Positions 7,759 through 17,711 of a stretch of DNA of 64,000 bases are shown in pieces (position 1 is the stretch's first letter; every line of letters starts with the position of its first letter). Made by a program: the position numbers and the translations under genes. Under the pieces are notes generated by a model. It was not told the origin of the DNA. It did no database searches and was given only the letters and a program-made list of their open reading frames with translations. Source of the stretch: Prosthecobacter algae (lineage in GTDB: Bacteria > Verrucomicrobiota > Verrucomicrobiia > Verrucomicrobiales > Verrucomicrobiaceae); contig NZ_BAABIA010000005.1 in NCBI RefSeq assembly GCF_039542385.1, positions 310,001-374,000 on the forward strand. Reading direction: 5' to 3'.

Positions 7759-10700
7759 TCAGTCCACCCCCACCTGCACACGCACGAACTTGGCCCTCTG
7801 CAGGCCGAGTTCAGGCATCACCCGGACCTGCACGGTCTCGGTGAAGCCGTCGTCATTGGGCGTCACGGATTCCTCCACCACATCCTGGCCGGAGGCATCC
7901 CACTCGGTGAGGTTTTCACTCGTTTCCACGGTGTATTGCAGGCCGCTGCGTTCGATGTGGCGGCGGTAGGTGAGCAGCAGGGATGCCTCCCCTGTGACCA
8001 GGCTTCTCCGCTGAAAGGCATGCGGCAGCCCCGACGAGCCCTGGCTCACGGCGGGCGGGATGCCCAGGGCATGATCCAGCAGATCCGCGATGCCATTGCC
8101 ATTGTGATCCCCCGCCGGATCCGCGATGCGGTGAATGCGGCTGATGACGGTGGTGCTGTTCGGCGGGCTGGCGCGGTCCGTCGCGGTGATGGTGAAGGTG
8201 TGCGCCCCATCCTGCAGGCCCGTGAGGGACTGCTGCCAGGCGGCATAACCATGGATGCTCAATAAAGGCTGGCCATTGACGGTGACGGAGGCCAGGCCGC
8301 TGCCCGCATCTGAAGCCAGACCCGCGATTTCTGCCGTAGTCCCGGAGATGTGGCGGATGGCGGGCGTCAGCAGCTCCAGCGCAGGCGGTGTGGAATCCTG
8401 CGTGGATGAAACGGTGGCGGAAGGGGCGGAGTAAACAAAGGCCGGCAGCGGCAGGTGACTGACGGACCAGGACAGCGCACCCGCAGCCTCGCCTGTCACA
8501 CTGCTGGTTAGGCGAGCACGCAGGCGGATGGCGGGGATGTCCGCCCCGCCGGTCAGGGCATGCAGATCCGTGCCCGATGGCACCGCCGTGGCCAGCACCT
8601 CACCGGACGGGGCCAGGATATCCACCGCGACAGCCGTGTGCAGCGGCTGCCCAGGGCTGAAAACCAGCGTGCCCCAGCGATGCAGCGAGGCGGGCTGGAT
8701 CACGGGCGATTCAAACGTGCCCGCACTGGCGGCACCGATCTCGCTGGAGCTCCAGGTGACCTCTGCGGCCGTCACGGCCTGCGTCCAGGTTTGCGGAGCT
8801 ACCGTGCCCACGGCCACACGGCTGCGGGCGCGATAGTGATAGGTCTGCCCATCCACCAGACCGCCGAAGGTGTAGCTGGGCGCAGGCAGCCAGGGGCTGA
8901 ACTGGGCCTGGGTAAAGGCGGCATCCACAGCGGCCTCCACCTGAAATTCCACCTCGCCAGCGACGGCAGGACCGAGCACCTGATTCGCCACACCGGAGGT
9001 GAACAGCGGCTCCGGATTCAGCACGGGCACAGGCACCACCAGCCCCCCAGGGACCGTGGCCGGATTCACATCCAAAGGCGGCGACAGAGATACCAGCCCC
9101 CCGGGCGTGGTGATGACGAGAACCACGCCCCCACGCGCCTCCCCCAGGCTGATGGCACCTACCCAAGTCCCCTGCACAAAGGTGATGGGTGCCGCCGGAG
9201 TGACGGGCAGCCCATAGGCCCCGGAACGGGCGGTGAGAAGGGCCGTGCCATGGTAGGGGATCAGCGCCCCGGTTTCATCCACAGCCGTCAGGGTGAGCTG
9301 GATCTCTGCGCCCTGCACCTGGGGCGAAGCGATGGGGCTGGCCACGATGCGCGCAGGCTCATCATCCAGCACCTGCACCGCCACCGCGCAGCCCAGCAGA
9401 CCCTCGGCACTCACTCGGATGAGCGCGGCCTGCTCGCCATCGCGCAGCAGATCATCCACGGGCGATACCTCAAACGAAACAGCCACCTCCCCCGCAGGAA
9501 TGACCACCGTCGCAGGGACGGTCGCCTCGCCGGGATCGCTGGTGGTCAGCTCCAGCACCGTCGGCACAGGGCGCGGGCCAGAAAGGCTGAGGGTGATCTC
9601 GCTGGCCGTGCCGCCTTCCCGCAGCGGCGCGGGCTCCGTCATCACCATCTGGCGGCTTTCATTGTCCAGCACCTGGACGCTGGCCGTGGCCGCCTGCACT
9701 CCGTTCGCACTTGTGGTTAGGCTGATTTCCTGGCTGCCGTCGAGGATAGGATCATCCACCGCCGAGATGGCAAAGGTGGCTGTGTCCTGACCCGCTGGAA
9801 TGCTGACCACGCTGCTGACGACGCCCAGTTCCTCCGGACTGGCGGAGGCCAGATACACGGGCACGGCCTGTGCGAAAAAGGAGGACAGCCGCACCGTGAC
9901 CGCCGCCGCCGGATTCCCCTCTGTCACCGAGGCCGGGACGGACAGGCTCAACGAGGTCACCTCATCATCCAGCACGCGGATGTTGTGATAGCTCGACGGT
10001 CTGCCAGTGGCCGTGACGGAGATCACCACGGCCTTGCCCAGATCCGTGATCTGGTTTTGCGGCGCGCTGATCATCGCCGTCGCGGTCGTCTGCCCAGCCG
10101 GAATGATGAGGGGGGAATTCAGAATGCTCAGTCTGGCTCTAGCATAACTGGTTAGGCTCACCGTGGTGCTGGTGGCGGAGGCCGTGGGCAGGGTGATCTC
10201 CACCGGCACATTCAGGCTGCCCTCCATAATCACCGGCGGCAGGGCCACCCTGACCGCCGAGACGGGATTTGCCCGGATGGCGATGCCATCAATGGCGATG
10301 CCGTCGCTGCCGATGGCCTGATCATCATACTGTGAAAAGCGGATCTTAAAGCTGGCGTTGTAGCTCCACCCCAGGTGCTGAACGATGGGGTCCAAATACA
10401 CCCGCGTGGCCAGGCTGCCATAGCCCGAAGTGAGCGTGGTGAAGGAGGCGATTTCATGCCAGGTCACCCCGTCCTGGCTGATGGCGATGCCATCAAAATT
10501 GGCGTCGGAAGCCAGGGTGCCCAGCGGCCCACTGGGCTGGGCGGGGTGGCTTTCATCCTGAAACTCCTTCGCATACCATTCCACGGAGACATGGCTGCGC
10601 CCCGCCAGATTCACCGTCAGCGTGGGGCTATTGCGAACGAAGCTGCCGCCCGTGGTCGTGGGCGCATCCAGCGTGAGATGGCGGCTGCCCAGGCGCGGGG

Positions 10701-13700
10701 TGTAGGCCGTGGTCACTTGCGCCCGTGCCGTGGGGCTGCTGTCCGCCGTGCTCCACTGCGGCCCCAGGCTGCCCGTTTCAAAACTTTCGAAAAGCACGAG
10801 GTCCGATGCTGTAAACACCGGCGGTGTCATGAACCAGATCGGCGAGCTGAAACCCACCACCCCGGACGGTGCCTGCGCCCGCAGCCAGACGGCATTGAGG
10901 GGAGATTGCGGGAGGAAGGTCTGCACCGCCGCCGTACCTGCGGTGAAGGCCAGGGGCGAATCCGCCACCGCCCCCATGTTTTGCAGCTCATACAGCAGCA
11001 AGGTGGGCAGGCTGTTGCTGCGGACAGGCGCGGGCCCTGTCGCCGCCGTCCACGTCAGGGGATCGCCATGCAGGCCGTCGCTGCTGCCGGAGATCATCCG
11101 TGTGGAGGCCGCCGGACTGCCGCGCACCAGGGTTTCCGTGTTCTGGGAGAGGTTCCTGAACGAGATATCCACCAGCAGATTCTGCACGCCGTTGTAAAAG
11201 AAGGGGCGCGGAAAGGTGGCCTGGCTGCTGCCGAGCAGAAAGTCGGCATCGCTATAAACAGTCGTCCAGCCGTTCTCCTCCCAGGTGGCCCCGGCCAGGT
11301 TATCCAGGTTGCTGTGCTTCAGCCGAATCGTGAAGGAACGCAATGACTTGCCCGTGCTGCTACTGCTGAGATCCAGCCGCCCCAGCCACCGAGCGACGGC
11401 CCCCAACTCCGCCGCCGTGTAGAGGATCTGTACGCGCGAATCCGACGCCGTTGTGTTGTACACACTTGAGATGTTAGGCTCCACCGTGGTGGGGCCCACC
11501 GTCCGCGTTAGTGCCGCCATCCACGTATCCACCACCGTGGCTTCCTGATAGCTGGCGATGGCCACGCCCTGATCATCCACCGCCGTCACGCTGCCACTGA
11601 TGGGGACATCCGGCAGCGTCTGCGCTGGCAGGCCCGTCCACACAAAGCCATCGTGCTGCACCGCCTCCACCGCAAACGGCGCACTGATGCCCAGCCGCCC
11701 AGTCGCATCCGTGGCCGTGAGCGTCATGGACGGAGACGTGCCCGTCACCACCAGTGAAGCCACCGCCACGCCCTGGGAGAACTCCGACAGCGTGGCCACA
11801 TAAAACGGCACAGGCCCCGATGCCGAAGCACTGATGAAGTCCAGCCCGCCACGATGGCCGGTGATCACCTCTCCCTGCACATCCAGCGCCGTCAGCGTGG
11901 CCATAAAGGGCTTGTGCCGCTTTTGCGGTGAAGCGACCATGCTGAAGCTGTAACGGTCCACCTCATTGTCCGCCACAGTCACCGTCCGACTCGCAGCGGC
12001 ATAACCAAGGATGCTCGCAGAAATGAGCACCTGCTGGCGGCCATCGCGCAGGTCATCATCCAGCACGGTCACTGGCACTACCACCTGGCTCTGCCCGGCA
12101 GGAATCGTCACCGTCGCAGGCACGGCCAATTCCGAAATATCGCTGCTGGCCAGTTGCATCACTACATCGGTGGCATGCAGCGTGTTCACCGTTGCCGTCA
12201 GGGTCAGGGCACCGTCTCCTTCGCTGGCTGAGTCGGCCCCCGTGAGCATCACCAGCGGGCTGTCATCCTCCGTCAGCATCACCTCGCATTCACCCGCGCT
12301 CCAGCCCGGAACCGTCGCCGTCAGGGTCACCGTCCGGTTGCCCTCGGCCCAGGCATTGTTCGGGGCGCTCATCGTCCACGTCACTGGCGTGGTGCTGCCA
12401 GCAGGCAAGGTCACCACCGCTGGCAGCGATAACCCCGGCACGGAGGACGTGAGCCGCACCTGCACATCCCGCGCAGGCGGGCTGCTGACGCTGAGCTGGC
12501 CCGTCACGGGCAGAGCTCCTTCGTGGACATTCGCAGGCGCAGTCAGCACGAGCGTGGCCGATTCATTGTCCGTCACCGCCAGCGTTTTCACACCAGGCGC
12601 AATGCCGGGCGAGGAGGCCGTGATGACCACGCTTTGGCTGCCATCCACCAGAGCATCATCCATGGGCTGAAGGGTGAAGCTTTGACTGACCTGCCCAGGC
12701 TGAAACGTGAGGGTGGCAGGGACCACCGCAGCCGTGGCATCGCTGGAAGTGAAGGTGACCGTAACTGGCTGCGGGCGAGGCGCATCCAAATGCACCAGGC
12801 CCGTGATCGGCGCGGCATTTTCCACAACCGACTCGGCCAGCTCCAGCCTGAGCTCCGTCTGCGGCTCCGCCAGAAACTGTACATCATCCACATTCCATCC
12901 GGCATAGTTGCCCGCATTGGCCAGGGGCCGGTAGCCCCAGCGCACCTGCACCCCCTGCCGCCCATCGGCCAGGGAGGAGATGTCATAGTCCATCGGCTGC
13001 CATTCGCCATCCGTAGTCTCCGTGCTGCCATTGACAAACACCTCCCGCCACGGTGTGCCCTGCGACCGCACCTCCACCGTGATTCGATTGTTTGTTAGAC
13101 CGGGCGCATTCAGCCAGCGCTGGAAACGCAGCCGGGTGCTTTTGTAAGCGGTGAAATCCAGCGCCGCCGAGGTGAGGTAAAAGGGGCCGCCAGCGGTGCT
13201 GCTGGGATTGCCAAAAAGGCTGGCCCCATAGACCTTCGTGCCCGTGGCCCCGGCGGTGGGATCCGGCTGGCCACTGCCGCCGGTGACGATGCCACCACTG
13301 CCCGCAGGCACCCCATGGGCCCACTCGCCCGTCGTGGTCCAGCCCGCCGGGGCTTCGTCCATCGTGAACTCCTTCACCACCGGGGCTGCCACGTAAAGGC
13401 GCACCCCCACAGGCTGCGTGAAACCTGTGGCCAAATTTTGAAACACCACCTGGCCGCTGTGAAAACCCGCCCTTTCCGCCCCGGCCTGGGCACGCACCGT
13501 CACCACCACCTCCGCCCCTGGTTGCAGGCTGCCGCCAGCAGGCGTGCACACCAGCCAGGGCACCGTGCTCGCTGCCGTCCAGGCAAAGGGTTCCGCTCCA
13601 TCATGGCGCAGGGTCAGCCGATGCTCCGCAGGGGCAAAAGGGCCGCTCTTGCTGCCCGTGATATTCCACCCACTGCGGTCGCTCAGTTCGAGGGAGTCCG

Positions 13701-15915
13701 GGACGCGGTAAGATTCCGTGATGCCCGTGGTGCTCGTGCTCGCAGGTGCGGTGGCCCCTTCCCCCAATCCGCGTTTGGCAAAGGCGGTCCACACCTCCCC
13801 GACATCTTCGGGATGGTTCACCAGGGCAGCCTGGAGGATACCATCCCGCGCCTGCACAAAGTTCGGGTTGGCAGGGCCCAGCTTCATGCCCTCGGTGACC
13901 AAAAACAGCGCCCTCTCATTGCCAGTGGCAAAGCCGTGTTTCATGACCAGATTGGCCCGCATCTCCCACAGCATCGTGCACCACACCGTGCCCTGATAAT
14001 GCACCTGGGTGGCATCCTGAGTCGCTGCGTGCGTGGGGCTGCGCAGCACATCCGTGTGCCAGTCCACCTGCGTGGGATCAATGTCGCGAAAGGTGTGTGG
14101 ATTCTTCCGCAGGTCCGTGCTGTAGCTGTAGCGCCGCCCCCCATAATAATAGTTTTCGGAAAACCAGCCCATGAGCTGTTTGCGGGCATAGCCCCCATGG
14201 GCCCAGTTGCCCTGCGGATTTTCCCCAGCCTCGGCCGTGAGGGCCATGCCGTAAAAGTCCGACCACCCCTCTCCCATGCCGCGGCTGCTCAAGGCCGTGA
14301 TCGTGACCGAAGGCCCGCCCACCAGCCGATTGCTCAGCCCGTGGGCATATTCATGCAGGACGATTTCGACATCGAAGGTTCCGTCCGTGTCCGGTGTGGT
14401 GAAGGTCCAGTTAAACATCTGCATCCGGCCACGGCCTCCATCCACTGGCGTGGAAAAATTCGCGTTGTTCGTGCCGGAACCATCCTGCGCCTCCGCGTTC
14501 ACGGGATCACTGCCCTCGCCACCCCGGCCAAAATTATCCAGTTGGAAATTGCCCGCCGCTTCCGTGAAGCCCAGTTCGTAGAGGCGGTCGTGAGCAAAGT
14601 TGGTCCAGTAAAAAAGCTGCGTCACGGAGGCATCCTTGTGGGTCCAGGGCTCCTGGGTCAGATCCAGCGGAAAATCGAAAACGCGCTCTGGGCCACCCTC
14701 CGTGCGCGGCAGGTCGGCCACATTGTCCGCATTGGCATCGGTGTAGGCATCCGCATTGTTGCCGGTGGTGATGTTTTCATCCGCTGCCAGCCAGCCCGCA
14801 GGCGAGGCAGCAGGCACCAGCGCGGCGGTTTTCACCAGCGCCCGCTCCACCAGCGGTGGCTGCAGGCTGAAGACCGACTCATGCCCAGGCGACATCGGCG
14901 TCGGGCTTTCGGTGGTGAACACCCGATAGCTAGCCTCGGCATTGTAGGCCGTCAGGGACTGGCGCACCAGCACCGCCGCCGTTTCGGCATCCACCAGCAC
15001 CCGGTACATTTCCCCACGCACTCGACTGGTGAGGGTGACATCCCACGCAAGCCGTAGGGTGGTGGCATCCATCGGCACCCACACCAGGCCCGCCTCCGCA
15101 TCCGTCAGCATCGCAGCGCGGAAGGTCTGTCGGCGGTCGGGGCGGTCTGCCGGGGGAGCCTGCGCCTTCACCCCTGAGGCGACCACTTTTTCTCCCAAAT
15201 GCTGCCCGGCCTGGGCCACGGCGGCCTCCACCGTCACAGGCGGGGCCGCCACCTGCGCGGCCCGGCCCTGCCCACCTGCGGCCACCGTAGGCTCGGCGAT
15301 GAGCTGACTGCCCACATTGATCAAGCTGCCATCTGACGTCAGGTTGGCCTGAAACACCGCCTCAAAAATGTCAATGCCATCCAGTTGCTGATGCCACACT
15401 ACCTTGCGTGTGCTGCTGCGCGCGGTGCGATAGTCCGTGACCCGCCGCGCCTGCTCCAACACTTCAGGCCCATGGCCAAACAGGTCCCGCTGCGCCTCAA
15501 GGAAGCGCAGCACCGGTGCATCTGCATTTTGCTCGACTTGGGCCTCCTCACGGCCTGCCAACAGCGTTAATGCAGATCCGATCCATTTGGGTGACTGACT
15601 GATGGGGTCAAAATCCACGGACAGCCCTGGAATCTCCGCCTTCAGCCGGGCCACCGCCCTGGCCTGGCGAAGGGAGATCTGAAGCGCCTGCCCAGCCAGC
15701 CTGCTCTGGCGAAGATCGTAGTCAGGCAAGGTGCCCCTCCCCTTATCCTCACTGGATTTGTAGGGGATTGATCCACCAGATCCTTCAGAAGCCCTGATTT
15801 CTTTTATTTGTTGATTCCTCGGGTTCAGTAAACTCGGGATGACCTGCCAAAGGACCACTAATAAAGCCAACAGAGCCAGCAGAACTGCATATGGGCGTGT
15901 TGGATGAGTTTTCAT
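7759..15915 (-). CDS. giant secreted M36 (fungalysin)-type metallopeptidase with Calx-beta repeats
   Basis: The 2718-residue protein starts with an N-terminal hydrophobic signal/anchor (about residues 9-30), then an FTP/PepSY-like propeptide (IDIFEAVFQANLT near 180). The catalytic domain carries HEYAHGLSNR (His521 to His525 region) and the downstream ligand segment GMGEGWSDFYG, both diagnostic of M36 zinc peptidases. After residue about 730 come a Cys-poor beta-sandwich stretch, at least six Calx-beta-like repeats (each with IPAG...DD...DG then a closing DNE or DDE), a MAM-like jelly-roll region, and a C-terminal GDHNGNGIADLLDHALG module plus a YTVETSENLTEWD tail, a pattern frequent in verrucomicrobial secreted proteins. 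It is probably exported and degrades or binds extracellular protein. Long antisense frames are shadows of its GC-rich codons. Confidence 0.9.
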   Translation of the reverse strand: MKTHPTRPYAVLLALLALLVVLWQVIPSLLNPRNQQIKEIRASEGSGGSIPYKSSEDKGRGTLPDYDLRQSRLAGQALQISLRQARAVARLKAEIPGLSVDFDPISQSPKWIGSALTLLAGREEAQVEQNADAPVLRFLEAQRDLFGHGPEVLEQARRVTDYRTARSSTRKVVWHQQLDGIDIFEAVFQANLTSDGSLINVGSQLIAEPTVAAGGQGRAAQVAAPPVTVEAAVAQAGQHLGEKVVASGVKAQAPPADRPDRRQTFRAAMLTDAEAGLVWVPMDATTLRLAWDVTLTSRVRGEMYRVLVDAETAAVLVRQSLTAYNAEASYRVFTTESPTPMSPGHESVFSLQPPLVERALVKTAALVPAASPAGWLAADENITTGNNADAYTDANADNVADLPRTEGGPERVFDFPLDLTQEPWTHKDASVTQLFYWTNFAHDRLYELGFTEAAGNFQLDNFGRGGEGSDPVNAEAQDGSGTNNANFSTPVDGGRGRMQMFNWTFTTPDTDGTFDVEIVLHEYAHGLSNRLVGGPSVTITALSSRGMGEGWSDFYGMALTAEAGENPQGNWAHGGYARKQLMGWFSENYYYGGRRYSYSTDLRKNPHTFRDIDPTQVDWHTDVLRSPTHAATQDATQVHYQGTVWCTMLWEMRANLVMKHGFATGNERALFLVTEGMKLGPANPNFVQARDGILQAALVNHPEDVGEVWTAFAKRGLGEGATAPASTSTTGITESYRVPDSLELSDRSGWNITGSKSGPFAPAEHRLTLRHDGAEPFAWTAASTVPWLVCTPAGGSLQPGAEVVVTVRAQAGAERAGFHSGQVVFQNLATGFTQPVGVRLYVAAPVVKEFTMDEAPAGWTTTGEWAHGVPAGSGGIVTGGSGQPDPTAGATGTKVYGASLFGNPSSTAGGPFYLTSAALDFTAYKSTRLRFQRWLNAPGLTNNRITVEVRSQGTPWREVFVNGSTETTDGEWQPMDYDISSLADGRQGVQVRWGYRPLANAGNYAGWNVDDVQFLAEPQTELRLELAESVVENAAPITGLVHLDAPRPQPVTVTFTSSDATAAVVPATLTFQPGQVSQSFTLQPMDDALVDGSQSVVITASSPGIAPGVKTLAVTDNESATLVLTAPANVHEGALPVTGQLSVSSPPARDVQVRLTSSVPGLSLPAVVTLPAGSTTPVTWTMSAPNNAWAEGNRTVTLTATVPGWSAGECEVMLTEDDSPLVMLTGADSASEGDGALTLTATVNTLHATDVVMQLASSDISELAVPATVTIPAGQSQVVVPVTVLDDDLRDGRQQVLISASILGYAAASRTVTVADNEVDRYSFSMVASPQKRHKPFMATLTALDVQGEVITGHRGGLDFISASASGPVPFYVATLSEFSQGVAVASLVVTGTSPSMTLTATDATGRLGISAPFAVEAVQHDGFVWTGLPAQTLPDVPISGSVTAVDDQGVAIASYQEATVVDTWMAALTRTVGPTTVEPNISSVYNTTASDSRVQILYTAAELGAVARWLGRLDLSSSSTGKSLRSFTIRLKHSNLDNLAGATWEENGWTTVYSDADFLLGSSQATFPRPFFYNGVQNLLVDISFRNLSQNTETLVRGSPAASTRMISGSSDGLHGDPLTWTAATGPAPVRSNSLPTLLLYELQNMGAVADSPLAFTAGTAAVQTFLPQSPLNAVWLRAQAPSGVVGFSSPIWFMTPPVFTASDLVLFESFETGSLGPQWSTADSSPTARAQVTTAYTPRLGSRHLTLDAPTTTGGSFVRNSPTLTVNLAGRSHVSVEWYAKEFQDESHPAQPSGPLGTLASDANFDGIAISQDGVTWHEIASFTTLTSGYGSLATRVYLDPIVQHLGWSYNASFKIRFSQYDDQAIGSDGIAIDGIAIRANPVSAVRVALPPVIMEGSLNVPVEITLPTASATSTTVSLTSYARARLSILNSPLIIPAGQTTATAMISAPQNQITDLGKAVVISVTATGRPSSYHNIRVLDDEVTSLSLSVPASVTEGNPAAAVTVRLSSFFAQAVPVYLASASPEELGVVSSVVSIPAGQDTATFAISAVDDPILDGSQEISLTTSANGVQAATASVQVLDNESRQMVMTEPAPLREGGTASEITLSLSGPRPVPTVLELTTSDPGEATVPATVVIPAGEVAVSFEVSPVDDLLRDGEQAALIRVSAEGLLGCAVAVQVLDDEPARIVASPIASPQVQGAEIQLTLTAVDETGALIPYHGTALLTARSGAYGLPVTPAAPITFVQGTWVGAISLGEARGGVVLVITTPGGLVSLSPPLDVNPATVPGGLVVPVPVLNPEPLFTSGVANQVLGPAVAGEVEFQVEAAVDAAFTQAQFSPWLPAPSYTFGGLVDGQTYHYRARSRVAVGTVAPQTWTQAVTAAEVTWSSSEIGAASAGTFESPVIQPASLHRWGTLVFSPGQPLHTAVAVDILAPSGEVLATAVPSGTDLHALTGGADIPAIRLRARLTSSVTGEAAGALSWSVSHLPLPAFVYSAPSATVSSTQDSTPPALELLTPAIRHISGTTAEIAGLASDAGSGLASVTVNGQPLLSIHGYAAWQQSLTGLQDGAHTFTITATDRASPPNSTTVISRIHRIADPAGDHNGNGIADLLDHALGIPPAVSQGSSGLPHAFQRRSLVTGEASLLLTYRRHIERSGLQYTVETSENLTEWDASGQDVVEESVTPNDDGFTETVQVRVMPELGLQRAKFVRVQVGVD

Positions 15916-16102
15916 GGGACGGCCTCAGGCCACATCCCTGTAAATTTATCCTATATATTATAATTTCCACAAGCCAAAACACATAACGGAAGGCTTGTAG
16001 CCATCATTTCCCCCAATGTAAGTAATCGTTTTTTATCTTAAGTTCTTATGTTTGCATAAGAATTTAGCACCGATCATTACACTCAAAATATGACAATTTA
16101 TG
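15916..16102 (-). promoter_or_regulatory. AT-rich promoter region of the M36 gene with a hairpin
   Basis: This stretch is strikingly AT-rich compared with its surroundings. On the minus strand a TATAAT box (15957-15962) lies about 40 bases before the M36 start; a -35 box is not clear. A perfect hairpin with arms TTCTTATG/CATAAGAA and a 4-nt loop lies at 16043-16062, beyond the stop of the DCC gene. It could end that transcript or act as an operator, but has no T-tract. Confidence 0.45.
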
Positions 16103-16549
16103 TTAGTCAATGAGGTCCAAATCGTGCTGATTGCGGCAGCTCGAGGAGGCTGGTCTAACCTCTGGGACGGCCAAAAGCTCGGCATCCCCTCTCAACTTCA
16201 ACAGAGCTGACAGTTTGAGACGGTTTTGTGAGACTAAATGCACGATTCGGCGCGCAATGCCCTGCATCGCAGGGGCTGCCAGCCGGGACGACCAGACCCG
16301 ATACTCGCGCAAAGCCCACAAGCAGACCACCCAGGCCCCCGCCCCCTGCCAGACTTCGCCCGTATCGGCCATGACGAGGATCTCCTGATCGGCCTGCAAA
16401 TGACGGATGCCCGGAAGCCGCACCGCCGCCTCTGGAGAATCGTAAGGAAGAAACTCCAGCCGGACATACGCAGGCTGACGACTGAGCCACTGCCGTGCCT
16501 GCGAGCACAGCCCGCAGCGGGCATCATAAAACAGAGTGAGGGTAGTCAT
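16103..16549 (-). CDS. DUF393 (thiol-disulfide oxidoreductase DCC) family protein
   Basis: The 148-residue protein opens with LTLFYDARCGLCSQARQWL, the DxxCxxC signature of the DCC/DUF393 family, which has a thioredoxin-like fold and a putative redox CxxC. The downstream hydrophobic stretch containing WQGAGAWVVCLWALREYRVW is also typical. ATG at 16549 is chosen because the signature must be near the N-terminus. It overlaps the end of the upstream membrane-protein gene by 26 bases, suggesting coupled translation in the GbsR-controlled operon. A 26-residue upstream extension of the frame looks non-coding. Confidence 0.8.
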   Translation of the reverse strand: MTTLTLFYDARCGLCSQARQWLSRQPAYVRLEFLPYDSPEAAVRLPGIRHLQADQEILVMADTGEVWQGAGAWVVCLWALREYRVWSSRLAAPAMQGIARRIVHLVSQNRLKLSALLKLRGDAELLAVPEVRPASSSCRNQHDLDLID

Positions 16550-16991
16550 AGGGAAGAGGGGATTGGGGTAGTGACTCGCAATGAAGGCGACTAGGATAAC
16601 GGCGGACCACATGCAGGCTGGCGACAAGTCCGCACACTGCGGACACAGGGGCCACGATCAGCATTTCACTGGCCTCAGCCCGCAAACCAGGAATGACCAT
16701 TGGCAAAAACGCACTGAGAAAGCCTGCCAAAGCCCCGCAGCCCGCTGCCTTTCGGGAATCTCGCAAGGATGAGGACTCTTTCACTGCGAGATCCACTGGC
16801 AGGAAGATTAACAGCCAAGCAAGGAACACGATCACCGCGCTACAGAGAGTCACATGCATCCAGGAGAAAAGAGTGAAGCTAAAACTGGCCTCCGGAAAAC
16901 TGAACGCCAAGACCAGCAGGCACGGGTTGCAGGCCACCCATCCCCAGAACATGGCGACGAAAGTGCGACAGAACTTGTGCTTCAGCTTCAT
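16524..16991 (-). CDS. small four-helix membrane protein, unknown function
   Basis: This is a 155-residue protein with about four hydrophobic segments (roughly residues 10-32, 42-66, 84-103 and 107-124) and a hydrophilic C-terminus. I recognise no family. The start ATG at 16991 is preceded by CCTAACC at 17002-17008, a motif seen before several other starts in the window. It lies between a three-helix membrane-protein gene and the DCC gene, in the same direction and closely spaced, so it probably belongs to the operon behind the GbsR-type operator. A role at the membrane, perhaps in redox or osmotic adaptation, is only a guess from context. Confidence 0.65.
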   Translation of the reverse strand: MKLKHKFCRTFVAMFWGWVACNPCLLVLAFSFPEASFSFTLFSWMHVTLCSAVIVFLAWLLIFLPVDLAVKESSSLRDSRKAAGCGALAGFLSAFLPMVIPGLRAEASEMLIVAPVSAVCGLVASLHVVRRYPSRLHCESLPQSPLPYDYPHSVL

Positions 16992-17057
16992 GATGATGGT
17001 TGGTTAGGCCACACCCGCCTGCACCCACGGGTTCAGGCGGGAAAGCAGTAGGTTTTG

Positions 17058-17450
17058 TCAGACTTCCACCTTCAGCATCGGTGGCACAGGCGGCGGCATG
17101 CTGGCGAGCTGACCACGCCGACGCATTTTGGTGAAGACCACCAGGTTGAAGAAGTGCATGCCGCCCAGCACCAGCAGCACGATGCCCATCTTGCCACTCA
17201 GGGTCTCAAAAACTCCCTGCGCCCCGGCCACGCTATCTGAAGTCTTCAAATACAGCGAAACAAAGCCGATGTTGATCAGGTAAAAGCCGACCACCAGGAG
17301 ATGGTTGACGCTGTCTGCAAGCTCGGTGTTTCCCTGGAAACATTCGACCAGGAAAATACGGCCGTTTTGATGAAGGGTGCGTGCGACCCAGACGGTCATG
17401 CCGATGGCAAGGACCAGGTAGAGAGCATAAGTGAGGGTGGTTGCGTTCAT
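17058..17450 (-). CDS. small integral membrane protein, unknown function
   Basis: The 130-residue protein has three clear membrane helices (about residues 5-25, 48-67 and 88-108) and a short basic, Pro-rich tail ending PPMLKVEV. The frame is open further upstream, but ATG at 17450 is the likely start. It leads directly into the first helix, is preceded by CCTAACC six bases upstream (17457-17463), and an upstream small gene occupies the earlier sequence in another frame. It lies in the GbsR-linked operon. No family was recognised with certainty. Confidence 0.7.
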   Translation of the reverse strand: MNATTLTYALYLVLAIGMTVWVARTLHQNGRIFLVECFQGNTELADSVNHLLVVGFYLINIGFVSLYLKTSDSVAGAQGVFETLSGKMGIVLLVLGGMHFFNLVVFTKMRRRGQLASMPPPVPPMLKVEV

Positions 17451-17481
17451 GTTGTTGGTTAGGTTTGGGCTTGAAAGGGCA

Positions 17482-17643
17482 TCACCAGGCAAAGAAGGCC
17501 GTAGCGCGGTGTTTGGCAGTCGGGGTTTCCGAAGGGAGGAAGATCTCCCAGACGAGGGCACCCAGAGTGCGGAGGTTTTCCCAGGCGGGCGGGCTTGCCG
17601 CATCCCGGGTGATTGGCTTGGGCAGTGGAGTGAGTTTGTTCAT
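17482..17643 (-). CDS. short ORF, 53-residue Pro/Trp-containing hypothetical protein
   Basis: An ATG at 17643 opens a 53-residue frame, MNKLTPLPKPITRDAASPP..., ending TAFFAW. It starts 23 bases downstream of the operator-like element at 17667-17688 and stops 31 bases before the next gene, so it fits as first gene of the GbsR-controlled operon. Trp-containing segments (AWENLRTLG, VWEIFLP) and absence of a signal or membrane helix are all that can be seen. It could be a small conserved protein or a leader peptide. Confidence 0.5.
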   Translation of the reverse strand: MNKLTPLPKPITRDAASPPAWENLRTLGALVWEIFLPSETPTAKHRATAFFAW

Positions 17644-17666
17644 GAGGTTATCCTTTTATCTATTGT

Positions 17667-17688
17667 ACTTTCAGTAACTTGTGAAACA
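17667..17688 (-). promoter_or_regulatory. probable GbsR-family operator upstream of the membrane-protein operon
   Basis: On the plus strand ACTTTCAG (17667-17674), a 6-bp spacer and the imperfect right arm GTGAAACA form a degenerate copy of the perfect 8-6-8 inverted repeat found before the regulator gene at 18237-18258. It sits 23 bases before the first ORF of the downstream operon, consistent with binding by the adjacent regulator. Confidence 0.55.
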
Positions 17689-17711
17689 TCTGGGCAAAAA
17701 AAGAGACGAGC

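Noticed and set aside
8560-9720. 386-residue plus-strand open frame opposite the M36 gene
   Set aside because: His/Arg/Gly-rich low-complexity translation, antisense to well-formed Calx-beta repeats.
13315-15057. 580-residue plus-strand open frame opposite the M36 gene
   Set aside because: It is a shadow of GC-rich codons; the opposite strand carries clear M36 motifs and this frame has no family features.
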